64,000 nucleotides of DNA, from assembly GCA_016271365.2 (NCBI GenBank), contig CM057456.1, forward strand, positions 610,333,501-610,397,500. Reading direction: 5' to 3'. Numbering within the stretch: the stretch's first letter is position 1; each line of letters begins with the position of its first letter. The position numbers and the translations under genes are program-made. The DNA is from Neoceratodus forsteri (Eukaryota; Chordata; Ceratodontiformes; Ceratodontidae). Of this stretch, positions 44,673 through 56,622 are shown one piece after another. The notes beneath the pieces are model-generated. The model was given only the letters and a program-made list of their open reading frames with translations. It did no database searches and was not told the DNA's origin.

Positions 44673-46140
44673 TCATAGATCTGTGGATGCTGGGTGAAGT
44701 TGTGAACTAGGGTGGACTTAGCGCTGTGGATGGGACTGATCAGTATGGTGATGGAAGGCCAAGACAATTCATGCCTTTTCATTGCAGTACTGGCACCTGG
44801 GGTCATTGAGGAACTGGTGTCTAGCCCATGTGAGTGCTATGCAAATGGACTGGGATCCGGTGTTTAGATTGGGCTTCTTGGACTCTCCTGGATGGGATGT
44901 TTTTTTTCTGGCATGCCGTGCCTGTATTGTTCTCAAGTGGATCATTGAGAGTACCGGTGTCAGCAGATACACTCTGTTCCATTGGGCATACTTTGTGTTT
45001 TGGTTTGTTTTAGGCACAATTCTTGCCAAAGATGGCACAAGCCCCCTCAGTCGATGATGTTACAGTGCCAGTTCAGATGTTAAGATAGATATGAGAGATA
45101 GTGGCCAAGTCGAAGGTCATCAAGGAGTGTGCCCTGTGTCAATCCAAGGGCCCTGGCGTAGAGCTTCTCCCCGTGTACAACTGATGTGGTGGTCGATTGA
45201 AGGGGTGTGGATATCAGTCAGCTCTGCCACCTCATGGGTGGGCAAGCTAGTCAACAACTTCTCTGGAATCTGAGGAATGGGAAGATGTGATGGTGAATGT
45301 TGGTACCAAAACTGAAGCTGAAGCCACTATTTCTAACAAGCCACCAGAGATCGCCCCTTTGGCAAGTGCTTTGTCACTGGCAATAGCAGAACAAGTTCAG
45401 GCCTGCAGCTCAATGGCCCCTCAATTGGAGTCAGTGCCATGGCTTCTGACCCCGGAGGACTTTAGTGCACCTTGTCAGGCCAATGAAGCGATTGTCTAGT
45501 GATGGCTGAGGTGGCGAAGACCCTATTGCCTGCAGATTTTAAGCCAGCTGTGCCAGTAACACCGGTAAGAGTGCCACCATATCAGAGCCAGCAGATAAAG
45601 TCCCTGGTGGAGCAGTCGGAGGTGAGACCCTCCCAGTGAGCAAGAAATTAGAGGTCAACCCGGTCAGTCAGACCTCGTATTGGTGGACAGTTGGGAGGAG
45701 GAGGAGGAGGAGGATGTGATGACTGATCGTCTGATGGACTATAATTCAGTGGTGCTGTCACTTGGTCATGGTCCTGTATCAGGTGCAGTCTTACCAGTGC
45801 CTATTGATACCATTCGTCAGATAAGGGAACAAGAACAACATGAATAGGAGTATAAGGAAGGTATGTGACTCCTGGAGGGACAGGCTCCTTGAATGACAAT
45901 ATGAAGTTTGTCAGAATGGTCTTAAGCTGAATGCATTGTTCGCAGGTATATTCGCCAGGAGTACCCATGCTATGAATATCCTTATGTGCCAGAACACATA
46001 TGGGATGTGATAGAAGAAAAGCAGAAGGGCTGGGACTACAGAGCTATCCTCGGAAATCTTTACCACAAGCATGGCCTGCATAGGAATAATTCTGATGTGT
46101 CACTGCAGGAAGCTCAGTGAGTTGCAAAGAGAATTTGTGA
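44673..46140 (+). pseudogene. Gag-position coding remnant of the LTR element
   Basis: Plus-strand frames lie in the gag position. An ATG at 45032 follows a TTTTAG acceptor-like stretch and opens a short frame. Another frame runs 45287-45499, and about 45940-46120 reads through a Tyr/Pro-rich segment ending in a stop. Stops and shifts break every frame. I cannot match it to a named capsid domain, so the gag label rests on position only. Confidence 0.4.
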
Positions 46141-47781
46141 GAGGAGTGCCTATGAGAGACTGACACTGACTAAACATTATGCTAAGTTGCAAGATTTGGA
46201 CAGAGGCTGTGTTCATTACTTTGTGGAGGCCCATAACTCCTATCGTCGTTCCTGCACCAAGGACAGTACTGGGCGTGTTCCTTTTCCAGTTTTTCAAAAA
46301 AAATGTAGTTTAGGGCTGGTAAGCGGAAATAGCCTAGAAAAAAAGATATGAAACCAGCCACACTTGAAAAAGTCATCAAATGTAATCCATTTTTTTTATT
46401 TTCCAATTAGATCCTCATATACCCAACGTCCCTACACCAAGTCAGTCTCACCCCCCCCATCACTACGTTGCCAGGTAGAATGAGCTGTGATGTTTAGAGG
46501 CTCTGCAGTGTATTTGAATATCCCAATCCCACCAAAAGACTACTAAATGGGTAAGACTAACTCTTTTTGATTTCCCTTTTTTTCTCTGGACTGCCATTTG
46601 GGACTTGTTTTCATTGTTTTAAATGATATCTTGGGACAGTCTATGATACATTTGTGAAAGAAAAAAAGAGATAATCATGTGGGATGGGATTACCTGTGTT
46701 ATGATAATTTAGTTTGTTTACTCAATCAGATGATCATGTTCTTAAGGAACTAGCATGATTATTAAATTACTGAAGGTTTACTGTATTTTCCAGTGAACAC
46801 TGTTGTTGTATAAGAATCATTGTTTCAAGTTTGCTTACTGTTTCATTGCACTGTACCATGTATTATGATGTTGGGGGATGCCGCACTGGGAGAGTGTCCA
46901 AGTTCAGCAGGCAGCAGCTATTTTGAGTAAGAGGTGAGAACAGGCCTGGGACACCACTCCCTTGGGACTTAGGCAATCCGCCCTGAGGGTCCAGGTGGGT
47001 GGGTGGCCATGGTGTAAGAGCTTGCATGTTGGAGAGAGTCAAGCTGATTTGAGACCCCTTTTTTTGTAGGATTAGTAGGTCAACCTTCGCAGTGGGGCAG
47101 CCTGAGCCCTCTCAGGGTTTGGCAGGGGGAAGTGCATATATCTCTCTGTCTGAGCCTTGGTGGGGAAGCTGGTGGCACTCTGGAGCTCACCTAGGGCATT
47201 GAACTTTTTTTTTGAGTGACCTAATTTTCTCCCCTCCATTCCCTGAATCTGCCGCTCCTTCGGGCATCCAAGGTCACCAGCACCCCTTCTAACCCCCCCC
47301 CCGAGCCCCTTTGACTCACACTGCAGCCTACCTTGAGGTAGCTCTGCATTACCCTTCGCAGAGTGGGTCCCTCTCCTCCGAGGGGGAAGGCACCAGTTGG
47401 GGCAGCCCAGTACGCTATATTTTTCCTTGGCCTCGGGTGCTGCTGTGATGGCTGGCCCACAGGAAGTCTTCCGGGTGTGCTGGAAGACTGGATGCCGTCA
47501 TCCGTCCAATCCAGAGCATTATTTCTGTGTTCTTGTACTTCCCACATTGCAACGCTTTTGTGCAGTGCTCCCAGTCTCCCCCAAGGGCTGCTGCAGAGCA
47601 AAGTGACCCTGGAACCCACCCCTGGAGAGGAGAGCATTCCTGTGGACGCTCAATCCTCTCCTTCCCCTGCTGACCCCCAATGACCCAAGTCTGTTCCCGA
47701 ACTTGGGTTGCCAGTGTGGTGTGATGTAAGGTACCAGTGCTACAACACTCTGTGCCACTGGGCCGGTGGCATTGAACTTTT
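46141..47781. other. LTR element interior without recognisable pol or env
   Basis: Neither strand shows RT, integrase or envelope motifs. A GC-rich part (46970-47760) gives overlapping frames on both strands (47221-47758) that look compositional. Runs of T, C and A are frequent. Confidence 0.4.
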
Positions 47782-47795
47782 AAAGGGGAGAAGAG
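47782..47795 (+). promoter_or_regulatory. Polypurine tract
   Basis: AAAGGGGAGAAGAG is immediately followed by T and the TG of the 3' LTR. Such a purine run primes plus-strand DNA in LTR retroelements and fixes the LTR boundary. Confidence 0.7.
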
Positions 47796-47796
47796 T

Positions 47797-47843
47797 TGTA
47801 AAACTCCCCCCTTGGGCTTAGAGCATCAAGAATTGTGTACTAC
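47797..47843 (+). repeat. 3' LTR, left piece
   Basis: Begins TGTAAAACTCC. CTTAGAGCATCAAG then aligns with GTTAGAGCATCAAG of the 5' LTR. It is cut at 47843 by the L1 insertion; the last 14 bases are the L1 target duplication. Confidence 0.78.
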
Positions 47844-47897
47844 TACGGGACTTCCGGTTGGGGCATGGACCTAATGGCTGCCTAAGCAAAGCGCTGA

Positions 47898-49095
47898 ATG
47901 ACTGACCAGAAACAAGCCATGCTAATCTATAAAAAAAAAGTCAATCCTGTTGACCAAAAGATCAATAAAGGACTATCTAATGGGACCCAAACATCATTTG
48001 AAAGAAATTGAGATGAATGGAGCTGTAAAACAAAAGATCGCTGAGCAAGTACAGAACGTCCGAACAGAGGCCTATGCAGAGCGCGAGTCCACAGCACAAA
48101 GTGTGGAAAAGGCCACGAGTATGGCACAAGAAACAAAATGCATGATTACCTCTTGGCAGCTTTGCCAAACCCTACAACAAATAAATTACACTTTGCAGGG
48201 ACTGGAGGCTAAAGCACTAGATCAATGCCAAGATATTGCAAAATTACACCAGAAAACACAAGAAGTTGAAACGGTAATGACAGAATGTACTCAGACCACA
48301 GATGTGCACAATTCGGCCCTTCTAGAGCTGCATCATCGCACTACGCTGTTGGAACAGAAGCTTGAGGAACTAGAGAATCAGAACCGGCGAAATAATATTT
48401 GGATCCACGGAGTGCCAGAAGGAACGGAATCGGGGAGCATGATTGACTTTATCGACTCGTTTTTAAGAGAGGTCCTCAACCTACCTACTGAAAAATGGCT
48501 TGACATTATCAGGGCTCATAGATCTCTGGTACCACGACCTTGAGACCAGAAGGCCAGACCTAGATCGATAGTGCTTGTGTTTCTTGATTACAGGATCAAA
48601 GAGAAGGTGTTAGCTCTAGCCTGGTCGAGGAAAACCATATACTTTGGAGATGTCAGACTATTTTTTGACCATGACTTTACCCCACAGCTGCTTGCCAGGA
48701 GGAGGAAGGTGCTACAGGTAGTTAAATTGCTACAACAAAAAGGAGTAAGGGCCTTTGTGGAATACCCAGCTAGGCTGAAAGTTCAAACAGAAAAAGGTCT
48801 CCTGTGATTTCAAGAGCTGGCAGAAGCTAAGGAGTTCGTGAAGAGACTGGGGTTGCACTTACCTGAGGAACAAGGTTGGCGGATTCAACAGCAGCTGGGG
48901 GAACAGAACTGGTTCAAAAGAGGTCCAAAAAGAGTGAATGGCGGTTCAAGTAGGGACATGTTTGGGGTATGGGACAAGGTCCTTGCTAAAAGAAAACCCC
49001 CAGGCACAGAACCAGAGCGAGGAGAACAGAAACAAGGCGACCCTCCGAGAGAACAGGACATCGTGCTGAATAACAACTTAACAGCTGAAGGATGA
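47898..49095 (+). pseudogene. L1 ORF1: coiled-coil, RRM-type RNA-binding protein
   Basis: An ATG at 47898 opens MTDQKQAMLIYKKK. A run of nine A (47931-47939) then needs a one-base slip to enter the long frame from 47941. The in-frame codon at 47950 is TTG, not a start. The frame is a helical, coiled-coil-like region (about 47990-48380), then ENQNRRNNIWIHGVPEG, the start of the L1 RRM domain, then a C-terminal domain (VLVFLDYRIKEKVL; FFDHDFTPQLLARR). Two in-frame TGA codons (48541, 48805) interrupt it before the final TGA at 49093. L1 ORF1 trimers coat the LINE RNA. Confidence 0.82.
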
Positions 49096-50504
49096 AGGAG
49101 TGAAATGGGAATGCACTGCAAGTACTTATTTAAGAGAGACTCTGATGTGGACTGGAGGGAGTAAAGCATACTCATAGTTGTTGAAGGGAAATTAAAATGA
49201 CTTTAATAATTTGGGACTATGCCTGCTTAATCAGATTACATGGCGGATGAATAATAACTAAATTATCTTAATGGGGAATGGTGTGGGGGGGTAACTTCTC
49301 CCGACTTCCCGCAGCAGTTATAATGCTATGCAGGTACAGGATGTCTCAGGGGAGCGGGATTCAATGTGGATGGGTCTGTGAGCAGATGTAAACGTGGTTG
49401 TAGTGGAAGGAGGGCAAAGGGAAACGAAACAGAAGTGCAAGAATCATATCTCCATCAGGGATTGTGTTACTTTCTACTTGACCGGGGGTTGGTGAAGGCA
49501 GAAGTGGGAGAGGGGGAACATAAAGGGCTTAATTATTGGTTTGACACTGGATAAGGGGCCACTGAATTGGATTTGTGGTAAGAGTAAACAAGGGCTCCAA
49601 TATTGGAGCTGGACTAGAGGAAGGGGCAGGCCCCAAGAGGGAAATATATAAAGTGTGGGCTACTATTTTAGGAATGGTACAAGGATAAAGTTGTAAGATA
49701 TTAGGATCACAAGAATGGGCATCAATAATGCAAAAGATGGGGATGATACAATAAGTAGTTCTCAGGGTATGGAAAGAGGGGGATACTACGGAGGGATTAT
49801 TGAATAAAATAAACAAAATTAGCTGGGTTAGTGAACTATTGGGGAAGGAGAGGGGGATTGGGGAATGGGGAAATGATTCTTGGTTGGTTGCTGAGGGGTC
49901 TGCTTCCCTCCCATGTGAGGAGGGATTGCCGTCTCCCCCAAGGGGGGTACCCCATTTGGGGAAGTGGTGGAGGAATATTTTTCTGGCCCTACAGAAGACA
50001 TGAAATTGTGAATAGGTCAGGAGTTAAATGTTTATATGAAAGACGGTTAGATGAGCGCAGAACATCATTTTCTTTCAGATGGTGCTTGGGCACGTAGTGC
50101 TCCAATTCTAAAGCTTTTCTGATCAAGAGAGTAATTGGTCACATAGAAAAGCGAAGAGCTCCAAGTTACGAACAAGAGCTCTCTAGAGGGGGTCTCCCAT
50201 TGTAGAGACACTGGTAACCCCTCTGAACTTGCCCCCCACTTGTATAAGGTGGAGGTAGGACTAGAGCCCCAAAAAGTGGGACTTCTTCCTTGGAGGTCAA
50301 GGATAATGCATTGGTTACTAGCCCAGTTGGCTGTAAAGTTAAACTACTGTTATCAAGTAATGGTTGTTATGTTATTTCATACCTGGGATGTGTTCCGTTG
50401 CGAGAGAGAGTTAAATGAAATAAAGAAGGGAGATGTGTGGGAGGGCTCTCGAGAAGGAGTCCGGGGAGGCCCTGAGAATATATTTCTAAGTATAGACCCT
50501 TTCG
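49096..50504. other. 1.4-kb L1 inter-ORF region
   Basis: No coding motif is found. It is G-rich, with a CTCCC/GGGAG-type palindromic stretch near 49905-49965. L1 elements usually have a much shorter gap between ORFs, so either this family differs or an older insertion lies here. I see no target duplication to support an insertion. Confidence 0.4.
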
Positions 50505-53500
50505 ATGGCAGGTAAGGGTACGATTATCTGTTCCTATAGTGTTAGCCTTACAAACCCTGTTAAAAGATCTAAAATATTGAGCCAGGTAAGGAAAGCCGCA
50601 GCAGATTTTTTATTTCTCCAGGACACCCATCTGTCGATGAAGGAGCACAGTAAGTTCCTAAAATTAAGGTTTTGGGGAGATGGTGGCATCTTCCTATAAG
50701 AATGGTAGAAGGAGGGATACGGTGGTGTTGGTACCGTCTAACTCCCCATTTGAAAAAATGGAGGCCAAGACAGATAAGGAAGGACGATATGCGATGTTAA
50801 AAGGCAAATGTAGGGGCAATGTTGTGACACTTACATCCCTGTACTTTCCCCCTGGCTCAACATTACCTGAGTACCGTTCCTTTCTGGCTGCTCTATTAGA
50901 GTGGGGGGAGGGAGTCATAATTTGTGGGGGGGATCTTAATCTACCTTTGAACCCAGATATGGACTCCTCCTCGAGGGTAAGAGAGAAACCACACAGAACA
51001 GCTAGGAAAATCCAGAACCTGATAGGAGAAATGGGACTATTAGACACTTGGAGACACCATCATAATAGACAGAGAGACTACACCTTTTTCTCTGTGGTCC
51101 ACAACACATATTCGAGGCTAGACTACATATTAGTCATGAAGACTGAGGTACAGAGAATTGAGGATACTTGGATAGGGGATTTACTTCTGTCTGACCATGC
51201 GCCCATATACATAAAAATAGATCTAGGGGAGATACGCCGGAATACCATATGGCGGCTGAACACCTGTCTACTGAAAGATAAAGAAATTAAGGACCAAATA
51301 GTAGAAACTTATAGGGCATACCTTCTAGATAATACAGAGCAGGATACCATACAGGCCATCCTTTGGGACGCCACAAAAGCTGTCTTGCGAGGTAAATTTA
51401 TTCAACTAGCCTCGAGGAAAAAGAAGGAGCAGGAGGCCAGAAGACTTAATCTAATTGGGCTGATAGCAGATTTGGAGGGGCAGCAGAAACAAAAGTATGA
51501 CAAGGAACGGAGGAGACAGTTGCTGGACTATAAGAGGGAGTTGACGGGAATTTTGGATTATCAGGTGGAGCAGAGATTGCTCTTTTTGAGACAACAACAT
51601 TATGGGGGGGACCTCAATCATTGCGTTACTTGGCTAGCAGGCTGAGGGCAAAACGGGCAAGAGCAACAATAACGAAGGTGTGGCATCCAAGGATAGGCAA
51701 AATGGTCCAAGGGGTCCATGAGATAGCAGACGCCTTCAGGATATACTATACTAAGTTATATGCAGAAGATAAAAAAGTGGGAGAAGATGACATAAAGAGA
51801 TTCCTGAGTTCACTTAAACTACCGGGCCTAACTAGGGAGCAAGGGGAAAGATTAATGGGACCTGTGAGACCAGAGGAAATAAAGGAGGAGATTAAAAGGC
51901 TTAAGGTGGGTAAATGTCCGGGTTTGGACGGACTCCCTGCGGAGTTCTATAAATGCTTTGAGAACCAGATACAGTCACTTCTGGGGAAGGTTTTTGAAGA
52001 GGTCATGAGGGACGAGGCTGTGACCCCTCCTTCTTGGACCCAGGTGGTGATTTTAGTGATACCCAAACCGGGAAAGGACCCAACAAAATGCCCTTTGTAT
52101 AGACCGATTTTCCTATTGAACACTGATTATAAAATACTCACATCTCTTCTGGCAAGATGTATTCAGGAATACCTCCCCTCTTTAATACATATTGACCAAT
52201 CCAGTCTTATACCGGGCAGGCAAGCACAGGATAATTTACCTAGAACAACACATATAATTGATGAAATTTCTATGCAAAAATTACTGTCGCTGATAGTAAG
52301 TCTTGACGCTGAAAAAGCGTTTGATAGAGTATCTTGGTTGTTTCTGAAGGAGGTCCTTTACCAGTTTGGGTTCCCGAAGCAGCTGATAATGGCCATATTC
52401 AAATTATATGAGTCTCTGAGAGCACGGATTAGAGTGAATGGCCATATTTCTGAGACTTTTAATTTGGAAAGGGGAACACGACAGGGGTGCCCTCTCTCTC
52501 CATTACTGTTTGCCCTGTTCATTGAACCTCTTGCTCAGAGCATCCGTCAGTGCCCAGAGATAAAAGGGATTAATATGGGGGGACAAAACCTCAATCTGGC
52601 TTTGTATGCTGATGATATTCTTTTGTACGTGGCAGACCTCGTGGTGTCTTTGTCAGCAGTATTCAGATGGCTGGATAAGTTTTCCGGGCTATCCGGCTAC
52701 AAATTGAACAATAATAAAATGGAAATTCTTTGTTTTAATTTTACCCCAACTGAGGAGCTTAAAAGTAAATACCCCATGTTGTGGGATCAGACAGAGATAA
52801 AATACTTAGGGGTAAAGTTGGGTAGGAACAATGCACACTTGAAAGAGCTAAACTATCCTCCTATAATAGCGCAGCTTAAAAGTGACTTTCAAAGATGGTC
52901 TCTTCTGCCCATCTCACTTAGTGCTAGGGCTCAAGCCCTCAAGAAGAATGCATTACCACGCCTTCTCTTCTTATTCCAATGTGTCCCATGTCTGTTGACT
53001 CCGGCGGATCTGGAGACTTGGCAGAGTATGTTTTTTTCCTATTTATGGAAGGGTAAAAAACCCAGACTAAGAAGATCTCTGCTTTATCTTCCTAAAGAAG
53101 AGGGGGGTCTTGCATTCCCATGCCTACAGGGCTACTGGGTGGTAGCCCAGATGAGGGTTGCATTACTGTGGGGCAACCTGGGATATGACACCCATTGGAA
53201 GCAAATAGATGTCTGGAAACAAAGGGATCCCCCATTGCGGGTGGTGTTGTTTGGGTCTCTGGACACGGAGGAAATGTTTGGTTTCTCCGGCACAATGGCA
53301 GTGTTGGAAGGATGGAGGAGGGGAATAAGCAAGGGTGCCACACTTGGGAACCTCTGGAGGTATAGATGGTGGGCATATGATTGTCAGTTTATACCAGCAG
53401 CGCTGATAAGTGGTACCAGAAACAAGCTAGAAGGGGTCCAGCGCCTTTATCAAATAATGACGGGGAATACCCTGCTCTCCTTTGAAGCAATTCAGGAAAA

Positions 53501-54281
53501 ATATGGCCTGAAGCAGACTGATAAAATTAGGTATTACCAATTAAGAGACTACTTGAATATACAAATTAACAAAACATTGCTGGAGGAGCCGATATTGGAA
53601 GAGAGAGGGCTGTTCCAAAGAGTGTGGGGTGCAAGGGGGGCAGACCATGCCATCTCACTGCTGTATAATAACTATGTGGCAGATATGGCAAACACGTCCC
53701 AGCATATAAAGAAAAAATGGGAGCAGGACTTAGCAATTCTTATAACAGATACACATTGGTCTCTGATGTGGAGAAGTACGCGGTCAACTTCTAGCTCCTT
53801 AGTGTGGAGGGACTTCTGCTGGAAGTTGAGAACCAGATATTTTTTAGTACCAACACAGATGGTGCATTTGAAGGGAGGGACCATGGCTGTGTGCTGGAGG
53901 GTTTGTGTAGAACAACATGCCTCACAGGCACATATATTTTGGTTATGTCCAGGTTATCACCTTATATTGGAGGGAGGTTAGGAAACATCTAGAACAGATA
54001 TTCTCAATTCAGACGCAGTTAGGGCCCGAACACTTAGTTTTAGGATTAATCCCAGGGGAGGTTAGAGATAAGGACGCCAGATACCTATGGAAGATCCTGG
54101 TTGCGGCTGCCTAAAAATTTATCACAAAGAACTGGTTGCAGCTGAGAATCCCAGGGGTAGGGGAATGGAAGGATATGGTTGAATCCATACATTTGATGGA
54201 GAGGTTAATGATTGATCTCAAACAAAAGTCACAGATATATCAACAGAAATGGAACAGATGGTTACTCCATGACAGTGGTTA
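50505..54281 (+). pseudogene. L1 ORF2: endonuclease-reverse transcriptase
   Basis: It starts at ATG 50505 (MAGKGTIICSYSVSLTNPVK) and includes FLFLQDTHLS (L1 QETHL). A frameshift near 50690 leads into the rest of the endonuclease (GGDLNLPLNPDMD at about 50930; YSRLDYILV; LLLSDHAPIYI). A second shift near 51640 enters the RT: GKCPGLDGLPAEFYK, LVIPKPGKDP, LLNTDYKIL, SLIPGRQAQDN, SLDAEKAFDRVSW, TRQGCPLSPLLFALF and catalytic LYADDILLY (about 52600). The C-terminal cysteine region (CWRVC...HIFWLCPGYH) crosses a third shift near 53960 and a TAA at 54112. The RT frame is open for 786 codons. All core catalytic residues seen are intact. Confidence 0.92.
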
Positions 54282-54624
54282 AGAGAGAGATACCTGAACT
54301 GAACTAAAAGAGATATTTACTCCTTCCACTGGAGTCAGAGAATGCCCCCCGATTAACTCCTGTTATAGGTATTTTCTGGATATGAGATAACTAGTTGTAG
54401 ATAGTGGAGTGACGGAGCACATCTCAGGCAGTTGCACCTACTGTTACTGTTATAGCTAGACTGTAGTAAGGTTGACTACTGAGAACTAAAAGTACTGTAA
54501 TATTTCTGTGATGTTGTCAGTGCTAGGGGCTTTTATCCCAAAGAACAATATGTGAATGATGTAACAAATGCTGGCAAATGAATGATAATAAATTAAATAT
54601 AAAAAAAAAAGAATTGTATACTAC

Positions 54625-55692
54625 GATGTACACTGGTAGGAATTTAGAGGGGTTTGCACAGCCACAGGCCCCGAAAAGGTTAACATTTGTTGCCTCTGGG
54701 GGTCTTTTGGAATTAGAGTACCCGGGGGGGGGACCTTGAAGTCAGTGCAGAAGCATGCAGGCAAGAAGGTGAGAGATAGTGGAAGAAGCGGGGCTGATTG
54801 ACTGCTTTGGAGGCAATATATTTTCCCCATTTCTGCAGAGCAGGGAAGATAAAAAGATTTAGGTCCTGACATGGCGGTGGCCATGTAGTGGCAGTTCCAT
54901 GGCAGGGAATATGCATCCCATATAAGGAAAGAGCAGCTGCCAGTGGGATTTGTACCTGTGATGGAGCAAGTGCAAGAGGGGAGAGAATCTGACAGGACTT
55001 CATGTCCATGTGGGGCATAGGCAGGGAGAGCCCCAAGGGTCCAGAAGAGCTGCTGACAGGATTAGAGGGGGCCCCTGCCTGAAGGGAATATGCAGGGTCT
55101 GGGGCCCAAGGACTGATTGCCGGTGAGAAACAGCAAGTAGAGGTACTAGTGGGGAATTGGCACCCTTATTTCAGTGGTGCTGCAGCCCAGGAGTGTGAAA
55201 GTTTGGAAGATGACTCTGGACTCTGCAGATGGACAGTGTAGCCAGTGGAGATGATAAAGCTGCCTATGAAGTGAGATTGCCTGATGTTTGAGAGGGTCAT
55301 CGGATTAATGCCCCATATTTATGGACACTGTATTCCCTGATCAAGGGCATTCTCTAAATCTAAAATAACGTGACCCCCGTGATCTGTTTGAAACCATGTT
55401 TGGACCCTGAATAGTAATCAAGTTCATTGTTGGCTCAATGGGGTTATCAATTTTTATTATTAAAATGGGGTCCCATGGTTTCTTGAAATACAATTGGTCT
55501 CCAGTTATTTACTGTTGTTGAGCTTCATTACTAACTGCTATTGCCTTCTAGCCCAGCACCCCAGATAGGTGGATGGCACCACATTCCGGAAGAACAGGTA
55601 AATGCAGCCAGGTCAAGTGTTTTCACTGTGCCCCCCCCCCCCCACAGACAGTTACCATTGGCATACCCCTAGACACTGGGGGGGGGGCTGCA
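54625..55692 (+). repeat. 3' LTR, right piece
   Basis: Continues the LTR after L1 (GATGTACACTGGTAGGAATT...) to its end at CTGCA 55692. It has a ~30-bp segment near 55035-55065 absent from the 5' LTR and lacks the ~70-bp segment noted there. The TGTG duplication follows at once. Confidence 0.82.
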
Positions 55693-55696
55693 TGTG

Positions 55697-56622
55697 TAAG
55701 AAAAGGTTTATGAGGGCAAATAGCATTGAATTCTGGCTTTTTAAATTCAAGACTCTTTTAAGTCCCTAGTTGAGGGTTTTTAGTGAGTAAGGGTGAAAGC
55801 CAGTTTTGCCAATTAGGGATGTGTGGTTAGTATTTATTCTAGTGTGAAGAAGCTGCTGTATCTTTATCTAGTGCTGTTGTGCTGAGATAACAGCACTGGT
55901 AAAGACGACCCTCAGCCAATCAGGTTTCATGATTTCTAAACCCCATTTTATAATGACCATTTTCTCTATGAACCCAAGGTTCCCTTCAGCTGGCATTTAT
56001 GGAGATTACCCCCAGGCCAACAGATGGATCGGCCAGTTCCTCCTGTTCCATAGTCAGATGGTCAAGCCTCCCAGTGTCATTACTGCCTGACAAACAATGA
56101 CCTCCCTTGGACCACTACACTGTCTCCTCAACTGGGGTCCCTCTACGACAAGGAGACTATCAGCCGTTTGCTCAATGGCTAGAGTGGCTGCATCCTGGTA
56201 ACTGTAACTGCCATCCATGATGTCTGTGTAGGAAGCTTGGCATAACAATATCTGCTGCATTACTCTCCTCTCACAGCACTCACAGCTCAATGCCCAAATA
56301 CATGCAGGGTGTCTGCATCATTTCAATACTTCTCGCATCACTCTTGGTAGAGTTGACATTGTTGTTTGCTCACACACAGGTAAATATATTGGGTATTGGC
56401 TGGCATACTGCTCAACTGCATTTGGGGTGATGGTTCACACCTCATGTTCCCAGGAGTTCATTGTCGTGCTATGAATGTGATCTGCCCTTTGATGGGCAGC
56501 GGAGGAAACCAGACCTACTTCTGCTTGTGCCCTGTACCTAAGGGCAGTTTGCACTGCTCCTGTACAATGATGCATAGAGACCATTGTGGCTGCTGAATGC
56601 CCAAACCTTAGAAAACTGGGCC
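55697..56622. other. No recognisable feature
   Basis: Host-like or unclassified repeat sequence. Frames at 56054-56290 and 56396-56686 have no motif that I recognise. Confidence 0.35.

Larger units (their letters stand above)
47844..54610 (+). mobile_element. L1-clade LINE, near full length, in the 3' LTR
   Basis: A 6,767-bp insertion flanked by GAATTGTGTACTAC (47830-47843) and GAATTGTATACTAC (54611-54624), a 14-bp duplication with one mismatch. It begins TACGGGACTTCCGGTTGGGG and ends with AATAAATTAAATAT plus a 10-base A run. The order is 5' UTR of about 54 bp, ORF1 (47898-49095), a long 1.4-kb gap, ORF2 (50505 to about 54281), and a short 3' UTR. The clean duplication and short A tail show classic target-primed insertion after the LTR element was in place. 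Confidence 0.9.
43479..55692 (+). mobile_element. LTR retroelement (old endogenous-retrovirus-like copy) with L1 in its 3' LTR
   Basis: Two long direct repeats bracket a 3.1-kb interior with a primer binding site just after the left repeat and a polypurine tract just before the right one. TGTG occurs at 43475-43478 and 55693-55696, a 4-bp target duplication as in gamma-type elements. Without the 6.8-kb L1 the element is about 5.4 kb. The interior has gag-position frames but no recognisable protease, RT, integrase or envelope. It is therefore either internally deleted or a non-autonomous element. The LTRs are visibly diverged, with indels of 30-70 bp between them, so the insertion is old. Confidence 0.8.

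Noticed and set aside
44673..44760. tRNA gene near the primer binding site
   Set aside because: Only an 18-base complement of a tRNA 3' end is present, with no cloverleaf.
47221..47758. Overlapping long frames on both strands as a host exon
   Set aside because: Frames overlap in GC-rich sequence inside the LTR element, without splice context or known domain.
46141..47781. Pol or env of the LTR element
   Set aside because: No RT, integrase or envelope motif seen in any frame.
47950..48543. L1 ORF1 starting at 47950 with Met
   Set aside because: The codon at 47950 is TTG and there is an upstream in-frame TAA at 47923; the first ATG is at 47898 in another frame across an A run.
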